Origin: Allobosea sp. UNC402CLCol
Lineage (GTDB): Bacteria; Pseudomonadota; Alphaproteobacteria; Rhizobiales; Beijerinckiaceae
Length of the DNA stretch: 64,000 nt
Direction of reading: 5' to 3'
Assembly: GCF_000745475.1 (NCBI RefSeq)
Contig: NZ_JQJJ01000010.1
Location: forward strand, 744,001-808,000
The translations under genes were made by a program, and so were the position numbers. The notes below the pieces were generated by a model. That model did no database searches. It saw nothing but the letters and a program-made list of their open reading frames with translations, and was not told where the DNA came from. Positions 18,032-26,771 of the stretch are shown one piece after another (the stretch's first letter is position 1; the number at the start of each line of letters is the position of its first letter).

Positions 18032-19336
18032 ATGAGCATTTCGAGACGTGACGTATTGATCGGTGGTGCCGGGCTTGCCGCGGGGGCGAGCCTGCCGCTG
18101 GCACCGGCGATCGCGCAGGCCAAGATCGAGCAGGGCGCGACGCTGCGCGTGCTGCGCCCCACCAAGTTCGTCGATCCCGACCAGGCGATCTTCAACGAGA
18201 ATACCGAAGCCTTCACCAAGGCGACCGGCGTGCCGGTGCGCGTCGATTATGCCGGCTGGGAGGATCTGCGCCCGCAGACGGCGGTGACCGCCAATACCGG
18301 CGCCGGCCCCGATGTCGTGGTCGGCTGGGCCGACGATCCGCACATCTTCTCCGACAAGCTGATCGACCTGACCGATATCGCCGAGGATCTCGGCAAGAAA
18401 TATGGCGGCTGGTACCCGATCGCCGAGAAATACGGCAAGAAGGACAAGACCAACCAGTGGGTTTCGATCCCGATGGGTGCGTCGGGCGCGCCGGCGGTCT
18501 ATCGTGAATCCTGGGTCAAGGAAGCGGGCTTCGATACCTTCCCGAAGGATCTCGACGGCTTCCTGAAGCTCTGCCGCAAGCTCAAGGAAAACGGCCACCC
18601 TGCCGGCTTCGCGCTCGGCAATGCGGTGGGCGACGGCAATGCCTACTGCAACTGGCTCGTCTGGACCCATGGCGGCTACATGGTCGACGAGAACAACAAG
18701 GTCGCGATCAACTCGAAGGAGACGATCGAGGCGCTGAAATACGCCAAGGCGCTCTATGAGACCTTCATCCCCGGCACGCTCTCCTGGCTCGACATCAGCA
18801 ACAACAAGGCGCTGACGGCGGGCGAGATCGGCGTCACCCAGAATGGCGTCTCGCTCTATTTCTCGATCAAGAATTCGAAAGACGAGAAGACCGCCGCCAT
18901 CGGCAAGGACCTGAACCACGCGACCATGCCGGTCGGTCCGCTCGGGCGGCCGTCGGAGCCGGCGCTGATCATCAACGCCATGGCGTTCAAGCACACCAAA
19001 TTCCCGAACGCGGCCAAGGAATATCTCCGCTTCATGATGGAGAAGGAGCAGTACGACAAGTGGCTGACCGGCTGCTACGGCTACTGGACCCAGCCGCTGA
19101 AGGGCTATGCCGAGAGCAAGGTGTGGTCGAGCGACCCCAAGATCGTGGTCTATCGCGACACCTGGGAGCGGGCGCTGTGGAGCGGCTACAAGGGCTCGAT
19201 CAACGAGGCCGCCGGCACGGTCAACGCCGAATATGTCGTCGTCCAGATGGTCGCCTCGGTCTGCGCCGGTCAGGCGACGCCTGAGGAAGCGGCGGCGGAA
19301 GCCGAGCGCCGCGCCAAGCGCTACTACCGGACCTGA
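18032..19336 (+). CDS. Family 1 ABC extracellular solute-binding protein (Tat-exported)
   Basis: 434 residues from ATG 18032 behind CGGAGGG. The N-terminus MSISRRDVLIGGAGLAAGAS is a twin-arginine signal, with cleavage expected near AIAQA. The rest has the two-lobe pattern of carbohydrate-binding proteins (family SBP_bac_1), with NANTGAGPDVVVGWADD-type and EKEQYDKWLTGCYGY segments. It captures the ligand in the periplasm for the permeases downstream. A sugar acid is possible because the operon borders a threonate-dehydrogenase-like gene; this is inference. Confidence 0.92.
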   Translation: MSISRRDVLIGGAGLAAGASLPLAPAIAQAKIEQGATLRVLRPTKFVDPDQAIFNENTEAFTKATGVPVRVDYAGWEDLRPQTAVTANTGAGPDVVVGWADDPHIFSDKLIDLTDIAEDLGKKYGGWYPIAEKYGKKDKTNQWVSIPMGASGAPAVYRESWVKEAGFDTFPKDLDGFLKLCRKLKENGHPAGFALGNAVGDGNAYCNWLVWTHGGYMVDENNKVAINSKETIEALKYAKALYETFIPGTLSWLDISNNKALTAGEIGVTQNGVSLYFSIKNSKDEKTAAIGKDLNHATMPVGPLGRPSEPALIINAMAFKHTKFPNAAKEYLRFMMEKEQYDKWLTGCYGYWTQPLKGYAESKVWSSDPKIVVYRDTWERALWSGYKGSINEAAGTVNAEYVVVQMVASVCAGQATPEEAAAEAERRAKRYYRT

Positions 19337-19349
19337 GCCGGAATCCTCA

Positions 19350-19374
19350 CGGCCGCCGGCTCGTCCGGCGGCCG
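19350..19374 (+). terminator. Perfect intercistronic hairpin after the binding-protein gene
   Basis: A 10-bp perfect stem, CGGCCGCCGG paired with CCGGCGGCCG, closes a 5-base loop, without a T-tail. It lies 14 bases after the stop of the binding-protein gene and 133 bases before the permease. Such stems often protect the upstream mRNA so that the binding protein is made in excess. Confidence 0.5.
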
Positions 19375-19506
19375 ATGCGAGATCGTCGCGCATCCGATCG
19401 GACGCAACAACGATGATCTCCTGATGTGTTGTCGCATCCGGTTGTTCCGAAAGATGGGTTCCCCTTTTCGGTCCGATGCCGTAGCCGACCCCAACGCGAG
19501 AGCGCC

Positions 19507-20463
19507 ATGGCCGTAGCTGCCGCCGAATTGCGAACCGTCCACAGCCTGCAGCAAAACTGGCTGGTGCGTCTGTTCGACTACAAGCCTTTCCTGGTCTTCC
19601 TCTGCCTGCTGCCCGCGGCCGGGTTCCTGCTCGTCTTCCTGAGCTATCCGCTGGGCCTGGGCATCTGGCTCGCGTTCACCGATACGCGCATCGGCCGGGT
19701 CGGCCATTTCATCGGTTTCGAGAACTTCCAGTCGCTCTGGTACGACCGGGTCTTCATCACCTCGGTCTGGAACACGATGCTCTATACGGGCGTGGCGACC
19801 ATCGGGAAATTCGCGCTCGGCCTGTGGCTGGCGCTGCTGCTCAACAACCACCTGCCGATGAAGTCGCTGCTCAGGGCGATCATCCTGATTCCCTGGATCG
19901 TGCCCACGGTGCTCTCGGCCATCGCCTTCTGGTGGATCTACGATCCGCAGTTCTCGATCATCTCCTATGTGCTGGTCGACGTGCTCGGCTGGCGCGACAG
20001 CTATATCGACTTCCTCGGCCAGCCCTGGCCGGCGCGTTTTTCGCTGATCGCGGCGAATATCTGGCGCGGCATCCCCTTCGTCGCGATCTCGCTGCTCGCC
20101 GGCCTGCAAACCATTTCGCCGTCGCTCTACGAGGCGGCGATGCTGGACGGTGCCAATGCCTGGCAACGCTTCCGGCACGTGACTTTCCCGATGCTGATGC
20201 CAATCCTGGCGATCGTGCTGACCTTCTCGGTGCTGTTCACCTTCACCGATTTCCAGCTCGTCTACGCCATCACACGCGGCGGGCCGGTGAACGCCACGCA
20301 TCTGATGGCGACGCTCGCCTTCCAGCGCGGCATCCCAGGCGGCCAGCTCGGCGAGGGCGCGGCGATCGCGGTGGCGATGATCCCGTTCCTCGTGATGGCG
20401 ACGCTGTTCAGCTATTTCGGCCTGTCCCGGCGCAAATGGCAGCAGGGGGAAGAGAATGACTGA
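19507..20463 (+). CDS. Sugar-type ABC importer permease (MalF-like)
   Basis: 318 residues from ATG 19507 with a weak GAG ribosome site. Six membrane helices follow a short cytoplasmic N-terminus. The EAA loop reads LYEAAMLDGANAWQRFRHVTFPML, which contacts the ATPase. Its 3' end overlaps the next permease by eight bases. It forms a heterodimeric channel with that protein. Confidence 0.93.
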   Translation: MAVAAAELRTVHSLQQNWLVRLFDYKPFLVFLCLLPAAGFLLVFLSYPLGLGIWLAFTDTRIGRVGHFIGFENFQSLWYDRVFITSVWNTMLYTGVATIGKFALGLWLALLLNNHLPMKSLLRAIILIPWIVPTVLSAIAFWWIYDPQFSIISYVLVDVLGWRDSYIDFLGQPWPARFSLIAANIWRGIPFVAISLLAGLQTISPSLYEAAMLDGANAWQRFRHVTFPMLMPILAIVLTFSVLFTFTDFQLVYAITRGGPVNATHLMATLAFQRGIPGGQLGEGAAIAVAMIPFLVMATLFSYFGLSRRKWQQGEEND

Positions 20464-21358
20464 TCAAACCCTCAGTGCGCGTCCGCATCTCAAGGACAGG
20501 GAGCGCGAAGGCGTCATCGATTGGTCGTCCGGCCCGCGGCGCCTCCTCACGCTCTACCTGCCGCTGTCGCTCTTCCTCCTCGTGCTGCTGTTCCCGTTCT
20601 ACTGGATGGCGATCACGGCGATCAAACCGAACGCCGAGCTGCTCGACTACAAGAACAACAACCCGTTCTGGGTGAAGTCGCCGACGCTCGAGAACATCAA
20701 CAGGCTGCTGTTCCAGACCGATTATCCGCAATGGCTCTGGACCACGATGATGGTCGCGGCGGTGGCGACGGCGCTCTCGCTGTTCTCCAGCGTGCTCGCC
20801 GCCTATGCGATCCAGCGGCTGAGGTTCAAGGGCTCGCAATATGTGGGCCTGGCGATCTATCTCGCCTATCTCGTGCCGCCCTCGATCCTGTTCATCCCGC
20901 TGGCGACGCTGATCTTCCAGTTCGGCCTGTTCGACTCGCCGCTGGCGCTGATCCTGACCTACCCGACCTTCCTGATCCCGTTCTGCACCTGGCTCCTGAT
21001 CGGCTATTTCAAGTCGATCCCCTACGAGCTCGAGGAATGCGCGATGATCGATGGGGCGACGCGGCTGCAGACCTTGTGGCGCATCACCTTGCCGCTCGCC
21101 ATGCCCGGCCTGATCTCGGCCGGCATCTTCGCCTTCACCCTGTCCTGGAACGAGTTCATCTATGCGCTCGCCTTCATCCAGTCGGCGGAGAAGAAGACGG
21201 TGCCGGTCGCGGTGCTGACCCAGCTCGTCGAGGGCGACGTCTATCACTGGGGCTCGCTAATGGCCGGCGCGCTGCTGGGCTCGATTCCCGTGGCGATCCT
21301 CTACTCCTTCTTCGTCGACTACTACGTGGCGTCGATGACGGGTGCGGTGAAGGAATGA
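20456..21358 (+). CDS. Sugar-type ABC importer permease (MalG-like)
   Basis: 300 residues. The hydrophobic N-terminal segment (LYLPLSLFLLVLLFPFYWMAITAIKP) and EAA loop (LEECAMIDGATRLQTLWRITLPLAMPG) are characteristic of the MalG partner. It overlaps the MalF-like gene by eight bases. It is the last transport gene of the operon; an imperfect hairpin at 21363-21397 follows. Confidence 0.93.
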   Translation: MTDQTLSARPHLKDREREGVIDWSSGPRRLLTLYLPLSLFLLVLLFPFYWMAITAIKPNAELLDYKNNNPFWVKSPTLENINRLLFQTDYPQWLWTTMMVAAVATALSLFSSVLAAYAIQRLRFKGSQYVGLAIYLAYLVPPSILFIPLATLIFQFGLFDSPLALILTYPTFLIPFCTWLLIGYFKSIPYELEECAMIDGATRLQTLWRITLPLAMPGLISAGIFAFTLSWNEFIYALAFIQSAEKKTVPVAVLTQLVEGDVYHWGSLMAGALLGSIPVAILYSFFVDYYVASMTGAVKE

Positions 21359-21362
21359 GGCC

Positions 21363-21397
21363 GATGCGCCGGCGCCGCTTGTCCGGCGCCGGGCATC
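21363..21397 (+). terminator. GC-rich hairpin at the end of the ABC operon
   Basis: GATGC plus GCCGGCGCC pairs with GGCGCCGG plus GCATC around a short loop, giving about 13 pairs with one mismatch. No T-tract follows, so it is either a weak terminator or an mRNA-stabilising stem before the dehydrogenase gene at 21457. Confidence 0.35.
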
Positions 21398-21456
21398 CGC
21401 GCTCAACTCATGGTGCTGCATGCGTGGCATGCGAGCTCCGAGAAAGTACCTGACTT

Positions 21457-22362
21457 ATGCCAGACACGCCGATTTCCAGCATCGCCTTCATCGGGCTTGG
21501 CGCGATGGGTGCGCCGATGGCCGAGAACCTGGTCAAGCGGCAGTTCCGGGTCACCGGCTTCGACATGCGGGAGGCGGCGCGCGACGCGCTGGCTGCAGCT
21601 GGCGGACAGGCTGTCCCAAATGCGGCCGAGGCGGCCAAGGGCGCCGATGCACTGGTGCTGATGGTGGTCAATGCCGCGCAGGCGCGCGCGGTGCTCTTCG
21701 AAGCCGGGGCGCTCGCGGCGCTGGCGCCGGATGCGACGGTCATCCTGATGGCGACCTGTCCGCCGGGCGAGGCCGAGGCGATCGCGGCGGAGGTCACGAA
21801 GACCGGCCGGCATTTCATCGACGCGCCGGTCTCCGGCGGCGTCAAAGGCGCGCAGGGCGGGACGCTGACGATCATGGTCGGCGCGGCGCCGGAGAGTTTC
21901 GCACGGGCAAAGCCGGTGCTCGATGCGCTCGGCGACAAGGTCTTCCATGTCGGCGAGAAACCGGGGCAGGGCGCGACGGTGAAGACCGTCAACCAGCTCC
22001 TCTGCGGCGTGCATATCGCGGTCGCGGCCGAGGCGCTGTCGCTGGCGGAGAAGGCCGGCATCGACGGACGCCTGCTCTTCGAGATCATGGGCGGCTCGGC
22101 GGCATCCTCCTGGATGCTCAGGGATCGCGGCCCGCGCATGCAGGAACCCGACCCGGTCGTCGCCAGCGCCGTCGACATCTTCGTCAAGGATCTCGGCATC
22201 GTGCTCGATGCCGGGCGCGCAGCGAAGGTCGCGCTGCCGCTGGCGGCATCGGCCCATCAGATGTTCCTCGCGGCCTCGGGGCTGGGCCATGGCGGGCGCG
22301 ACGATTCGCAGGTCGTGCGGGCCTATCGCGCCCTCAACGCCAAGCCCGCGAACGATGCCTGA
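21457..22362 (+). CDS. Beta-hydroxyacid dehydrogenase, L-threonate dehydrogenase (LtnD)-like
   Basis: 301 residues. The NAD loop is FIGLGAMGAPMAENL (11-25), the substrate-binding segment FIDAPVSGG, and the catalytic lysine lies in TVKTVNQLLCGVHIAVAAEALSLAEKAGID. The NQLLCGVHIA segment is typical of the LtnD/YgbJ branch that oxidises L-threonate at C2. It follows the ABC importer in the same direction, so the importer may bring in threonate or a related sugar acid. No LtnK kinase or LtnC aldolase is present beside it. Confidence 0.82.
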   Translation: MPDTPISSIAFIGLGAMGAPMAENLVKRQFRVTGFDMREAARDALAAAGGQAVPNAAEAAKGADALVLMVVNAAQARAVLFEAGALAALAPDATVILMATCPPGEAEAIAAEVTKTGRHFIDAPVSGGVKGAQGGTLTIMVGAAPESFARAKPVLDALGDKVFHVGEKPGQGATVKTVNQLLCGVHIAVAAEALSLAEKAGIDGRLLFEIMGGSAASSWMLRDRGPRMQEPDPVVASAVDIFVKDLGIVLDAGRAAKVALPLAASAHQMFLAASGLGHGGRDDSQVVRAYRALNAKPANDA

Positions 22363-22366
22363 AGGC

Positions 22367-23425
22367 TCAGCGGGGCGGACAGGTCGTCCCGCGCAGGACG
22401 AGTTCGGGCGTCAGCAGCAGGCGCTGCTGCGGCGCGGCGGGCTCGGCGATGCGGCGCAGCAGGAATTCCGCCGATTTGGCGCCCATCTGGTTCTGGAAAT
22501 TGTGGATCGTGGTGAGCGCCGGAAACCATTGCGCCGCCTCCTTCACGTCGTCGCAGCCGACGATGGAGAAGTCGACGCCGGCCTCGCGTCCGCGATGGCG
22601 CAGGCCGAGCATCGCGCCGAAAGCCGAGAGGTCGTTCATGCAGATGGCGGCGGTCGGCGGTGCGGGAGCGTCGAGCACCTGCTGGATGCCCTTGAGCCCG
22701 TTCTCGCGCGTGCCGTAGGCGAAATAGATCAGCGCGGGGTCGATCGACAGGCCATGAGCCGTCAGGCCCTCGCGATAGGCGTGATAGCGGTTGCGCCCGG
22801 TCGAGATGCTCTCATTGGCGCAGAGGAAGGCGATCCGGCGGTGGCCGAGCCCGATCAGATGCTCCATCGCCTGGAGGATGCCATGGCGGTCGTCCGCGCC
22901 GACGAAATCGAGGCCGAGCCCCGGCACTTCGCGCGAGAGCTGCACGATGGGCACGCCTGCATCGACGAGGTGGCGCAGGCTGTCGGCCGTGCTGCCGCCC
23001 GCCGGGCAGAGGATCATCCCGTCGGGCCTGTACTCGGCCAGGGAGTTCAGCACGCGCTCCTGCCGCTCAAGATCCTCGGCATAGGTGCCGAGCAGGATCG
23101 AGCGGCCATAGGCTGCCGTGGCTCCGTCGATCGCCGCCAGCAGCTCGGCGAAATACGGATTGGTGATGTCGTGAAAGCCGACGCCGATGATGTTGGTGCG
23201 GTCGGTGCGGAGCGCCGCGGCACTGCGGTTGTAGCTGTAGCCCATCTGGCGCGCGATCTCGCGCACGCGGCCGCGCGTCGCCTCGGCGACCAACGGGGAA
23301 TCCCGCAGGGCCAGCGAGACCGTCGCCGTCGAGACCGACAGATGGTCGGCGATGATCTGAAGAGTGACGCGGCTGCGGCCGGCGGGGGGCGTGGGGCTTG
23401 GCGGGGACGGGCCGTCGGCGTTCAT
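22367..23425 (-). CDS. LacI-family transcriptional regulator
   Basis: 352 residues. A 17-residue Pro/Ser-rich lead precedes the LacI helix-turn-helix (VTLQIIADHLSVSTATVSLALRD) and the hinge segment GYSYNRSAAALRTDRTNIIG. A periplasmic-binding-protein-like effector domain follows. It is divergent from the dehydrogenase at 23527 and convergent with the LtnD-like gene, from which only four bases separate it, so it may control one or both. I found no clear palindromic operator in 23426-23526. Confidence 0.92.
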   Translation of the reverse strand: MNADGPSPPSPTPPAGRSRVTLQIIADHLSVSTATVSLALRDSPLVAEATRGRVREIARQMGYSYNRSAAALRTDRTNIIGVGFHDITNPYFAELLAAIDGATAAYGRSILLGTYAEDLERQERVLNSLAEYRPDGMILCPAGGSTADSLRHLVDAGVPIVQLSREVPGLGLDFVGADDRHGILQAMEHLIGLGHRRIAFLCANESISTGRNRYHAYREGLTAHGLSIDPALIYFAYGTRENGLKGIQQVLDAPAPPTAAICMNDLSAFGAMLGLRHRGREAGVDFSIVGCDDVKEAAQWFPALTTIHNFQNQMGAKSAEFLLRRIAEPAAPQQRLLLTPELVLRGTTCPPR

Positions 23426-23526
23426 CAGGGGTCCAGGTCAAGGGCTGGCCTCGTCAAGCGTCCCGAAGCCAGTCGTTTCGTCGATATCTCTGCCGTTCGC
23501 ATACTCATACAGACAAGCAGGAGAAT

Positions 23527-24444
23527 ATGAAAATGAGCGCTGGCAAGGAAGCGATCGGCTTTATCGGCGTCGGGCTGATGGGCCAGGGCATGGCCGCCAA
23601 TCTGGTCGCGAAGGGCTTTCCGCTGACCGTGATGGGGCACCGCAACCGCAAGCCGGTCGAGGATCTCGTTGCGGCCGGCGCCGTCGAGGCGAAGACGCCG
23701 GCGGAGCTGGCGGCGCGCTCCGGCATCATCTTCCTGTGCGTCACCGGCTCGGCGCAGGTCGAGGAGGTGCTCAAGGGCGAGAGCGGCATCATCGCCGGGG
23801 CGAAGCCCGGCACGATCGTGGTCGATTGCTCGACCTCCGATCCGACCGTCACGGTCCGGCTGGCCGCCGAGCTCGAGGCCAAGGGGTTGCACCTTGCCGA
23901 TGCGCCGCTCGGCGGCACGCCGGCACAGGCCGCGCAGGGCCAGCTCTCGGCGATGATCGGCGCCGCGCCCGAGGTGTTCGCCCGGATCAGGCCGGCCTGC
24001 GAGGCCTGGGCGCAGAAGATCGTCCATCTCGGTCCCGTCGGCGACGGGCACAAGATGAAGCTGATCAACAACTTCCTCTCGATGGGCTATGCCGCGATCT
24101 ATGCCGAAGCGCTGACGCTCAGTCAGAAGATCGGCATCACGCCGCAGACCTTCGACAGTGTGATCCGGGGCAGCCGAATGGATTGCGGCTTCTACCAGAC
24201 CTTCATGCAATATGTGCTGGAGCGCGACCGCGACGCGCACAAATTCACCCTCGTTAACGCGTTGAAGGATGTGCGCTATCTGGAAGGCGTCGCCAACGCG
24301 GCCGGCGTCGCGAACCCGATCGGCAATGCCGTGAAGAACAGCTACGCCAACGCCGTCGCCAGCGGGCGGGGCGGGGATTACGTGCCGATGATCTCGGACT
24401 GGATCGCGGAACTCAACGGCGTCTCGCTCGCCGCGAAGGGGTGA
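23527..24444 (+). CDS. NAD(P)-dependent beta-hydroxyacid dehydrogenase (3-hydroxyisobutyrate dehydrogenase family)
   Basis: 305 residues from ATG 23527 behind AGGAG. The nucleotide loop is FIGVGLMGQGMAANL, the substrate loop LADAPLGGTPAQAAQG, and the catalytic lysine lies in GDGHKMKLINNFLSMGYAAIYAEAL. It is a second, clearly different member of the same family as the gene at 21457. A LacI regulator is divergent. The substrate is probably a short hydroxy acid such as tartronate semialdehyde or hydroxyisobutyrate. Confidence 0.88.
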   Translation: MKMSAGKEAIGFIGVGLMGQGMAANLVAKGFPLTVMGHRNRKPVEDLVAAGAVEAKTPAELAARSGIIFLCVTGSAQVEEVLKGESGIIAGAKPGTIVVDCSTSDPTVTVRLAAELEAKGLHLADAPLGGTPAQAAQGQLSAMIGAAPEVFARIRPACEAWAQKIVHLGPVGDGHKMKLINNFLSMGYAAIYAEALTLSQKIGITPQTFDSVIRGSRMDCGFYQTFMQYVLERDRDAHKFTLVNALKDVRYLEGVANAAGVANPIGNAVKNSYANAVASGRGGDYVPMISDWIAELNGVSLAAKG

Positions 24445-24448
24445 CGCT

Positions 24449-25192
24449 TCAGGGGTTTGCCAGCAGCCGCGAGAGGCTGTCGGAGAGGCCGGTGCTGCCG
24501 ACGGGGGCGGGGAGGGCGAAATCGCCGCTCTGCGGTTTCGCCGGCGGCTCTCGCAGCGCTTCGAGCAGCATCGTCACCCCGGCCTCGGCCGAGCAGATCA
24601 CCGGCACGGAAACATGCGGCTGGACGCGCGCGGCAAGGCCGGCGAGCCCGGCTCCGCCGAGGATGACGGCGCCGGCACCGTCACGCGCCACGGTCCGGTT
24701 GCAGGCTTCCGCGAGCAGGGTGACAGAGCCGTCGGGATCGCGCGCGATGTCGGCGCCGGTCGGCGCCACGGTCTCGACCGCGGCGAGCCGGCCAGCAAGC
24801 CCGAGCGAGCCGAGGAACTCCCGCAGCATCGGCCCCCAGCGCTCGCCGCCGGTCACGATCGAGAAGTGTTCCGCCTGCCGGGCCGCGAGCCGGCTCGATG
24901 CCTCCGCCATGCCGATCACGGGCACGCGCGCCAGCTCCTTGAGGGCGAGGAGGCCGGGATCGCCGAAGCAGGCGAGATAGACGCCGTCGCAATCCGCGCG
25001 GTGCTCGGCGAAGGCGTCGAGCGCCGCATGGGCCGCGATGGCGGCGGCGCTGCGGCTGGCGATGTATTGCGCGCCGAAGCGGCCCGTGACCGGGACGAGC
25101 GTCGTCTCCGGCGGCAGATGCGGCTGGATAGCCCGCACGACCAGCGCCGTCATCTCCGGCATCGTATTCGGGTTGATGAGGAGGAGGCGCAT
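24449..25192 (-). CDS. Asp/Glu/hydantoin racemase-family protein lacking the second cysteine
   Basis: 247 residues with the typical start MRLLLINPNT. The first catalytic cysteine is present as C75 in YLACFGDPG. The second, normally in an LGCAGM motif, is replaced by glycine (VILGGAGLAGL, about 177-187). A free cysteine occurs later at C200 (PVICSAEAG). Two-base racemisation is therefore doubtful. A one-cysteine reaction such as decarboxylation or isomerisation is possible, as in arylmalonate decarboxylase, which keeps only one of the two. It lies downstream of a D-amino-acid dehydrogenase-like gene on the same strand. Confidence 0.82.
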   Translation of the reverse strand: MRLLLINPNTMPEMTALVVRAIQPHLPPETTLVPVTGRFGAQYIASRSAAAIAAHAALDAFAEHRADCDGVYLACFGDPGLLALKELARVPVIGMAEASSRLAARQAEHFSIVTGGERWGPMLREFLGSLGLAGRLAAVETVAPTGADIARDPDGSVTLLAEACNRTVARDGAGAVILGGAGLAGLAARVQPHVSVPVICSAEAGVTMLLEALREPPAKPQSGDFALPAPVGSTGLSDSLSRLLANP

Positions 25193-25335
25193 CTGGGCTT
25201 TCGGGGAAGCGTCGAGAGGAGGCAGGGCGGGCTGCTCGCAGCCCCGGTGAGCTCAAGCGCCGGCACCATAATGCGGATCCAGGCGGCCGTCAGCTCAGCC
25301 GTGGCTGTGGCCTGCCCCTTGGGGCGATGATGCGC

Positions 25336-26592
25336 CTAGAAGCGATCGGCCGCGAAGGGCTTGAGATCGCAGAAGGGTGGGGTGCCGGTCATCGCTTCCG
25401 CCAGAAGCCGACCGGTGGCCGGACCCAAGGTGAAGCCGTGATGAGCGTGGCCGAATGCAAACCACAGGCTGCGATGCCGGGGAGCCCGGCCGATGATCGG
25501 CAGCATGTCGGGCAGGCAAGGGCGCGCGCCGCGCCAGGGCTCGGCATCGAGACGCTGGCCGAGCGGCATGATCCGCCGTGCGATCTCCTCCGCGCGATCG
25601 AGCTGCCAAGTGTCCGACGGCTCGTCGCGGCCGGCCAGCTCGATGCCGGTGGTCAGGCGAATGCCGCGCTGCATCCGGCTCAGAACGAAACCCGCCTGCG
25701 CATCGCAGAGCGGATATTGCGGCGCCGATTCGTCCGCGGCGGCGTAATGCATATGATAGCCGCGCTTGAAGCCGAGCGGGAAACGGTAGCCGAAGCCTTT
25801 ACAGACATCGCCTGACCAGGGCCCCAGCGCGACGACGACCTCGGAGCCCCGCCAGGTTCCGGCATTGGTTGGGAGGTGCCATTCCGCGCCTTCCTGACGC
25901 AAGGCGAACGCATCCGCCTTCGCCAGCGCGCCGCCGCGCGCGGAGAAGAGTTCGGCATAGGCGCGCGTCACCGCGCCGGGATCGCGGACCGTCACCGGAT
26001 CGCGCCAATGCACGGCGCCGGCTGCGGCATCGGGCAGCAAGGCAGGCTCCAGGCTGCGCAGGGCCTCACGCTGGAGCACGTCATAAGCAAGCCCGTAGCC
26101 ACTCAGCTCTGCCGCCGTTCGAACCGCCTGGGCGAGGGCGCGCGGGTCGCGATAGAGCTCGATCCAGCCCCCGCTCCGCATCAGCGCCTCCGTGCCCGCG
26201 GCTTTCGTCCAGTGCCGGTGCTCGTCGATGCTGCGCTCGATCAGAGGCAGGACGGCGCGGCCCAGCCTGTCGAGGCGGTCCGGTGCCGAGTTCCACCAGT
26301 AGCGCGCCAGCCAGGGCGCCATCCGCAGCAATGTCGCCGGCCGGTAGCGCACGGCGATGGAGCGGTTCGAGGCGAAGGCGGCGAGTGTCGCGAGATCGCG
26401 GGGAAAGGCATAGGGAACGACGGAAGAGCGCTCGATCAGCCCGGCATTGCCATGACTGGTTTCGGCTCCCGGCTCGCCGCGATCGACCAGCAGGACGGTG
26501 CGGCCGCGCTCCTGCAGATGCAGGGCGGTGCTGACACCGATGATGCCGGCTCCGAGCACGATGACATCGGCCTGTCCTGTCGCCATCGCCAT
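25336..26592 (-). CDS. FAD-dependent D-amino acid dehydrogenase-like oxidoreductase (DadA family)
   Basis: 418 residues. The N-terminal dinucleotide fold VIVLGAGIIGVSTALHLQERG (11-30) and GAETSHGNAGLIERSSVVPYA match the DadA group of the DAO superfamily. The C-terminal PIIGRAPRHRSLWFAFGHAHHGFTLGPATGRLLAE closes the flavin site. It probably deaminates a D-amino acid or N-substituted amino acid into the respiratory chain. The gene 143 bases downstream is the racemase-like protein, which suggests a shared substrate. It is divergent from a remnant of an ABC binding protein. Confidence 0.88.
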   Translation of the reverse strand: MAMATGQADVIVLGAGIIGVSTALHLQERGRTVLLVDRGEPGAETSHGNAGLIERSSVVPYAFPRDLATLAAFASNRSIAVRYRPATLLRMAPWLARYWWNSAPDRLDRLGRAVLPLIERSIDEHRHWTKAAGTEALMRSGGWIELYRDPRALAQAVRTAAELSGYGLAYDVLQREALRSLEPALLPDAAAGAVHWRDPVTVRDPGAVTRAYAELFSARGGALAKADAFALRQEGAEWHLPTNAGTWRGSEVVVALGPWSGDVCKGFGYRFPLGFKRGYHMHYAAADESAPQYPLCDAQAGFVLSRMQRGIRLTTGIELAGRDEPSDTWQLDRAEEIARRIMPLGQRLDAEPWRGARPCLPDMLPIIGRAPRHRSLWFAFGHAHHGFTLGPATGRLLAEAMTGTPPFCDLKPFAADRF

Positions 26593-26639
26593 TCGAATCC
26601 GTCCCCGAAGCCCATGTTCGGGACATAGCCGAGCCCTAA

Positions 26640-26771
26640 TTGAATCGTCTTTGCAAGCCGTTCACCGACATCAAGATGCGCGAGGCGACCGCCTTCGCCG
26701 TCAACCGGAAGGAGATCCTGACCAGCCTCTCTGGCGGCAATCTCCTTGCGGCTAATATGTGGGGGGCGTGA
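26640..26771 (+). pseudogene. Remnant of a family 5 ABC peptide/solute-binding protein
   Basis: A 43-codon open stretch between TAA (26637) and TGA (26769) has no start codon or ribosome site. It contains KPFTDIKMREATAFAVNRKEIL, the conserved segment in which family 5 binding proteins read roughly PL.D.RVR.A...AIDR. The intact gene at 35922 has KDLRVRKAMSLAIDRDAIVK at the same place. Homology stops at both ends, and the tail overlaps the end of the XRE-cupin gene. I take it for debris of a lost peptide-type importer. Confidence 0.65.
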
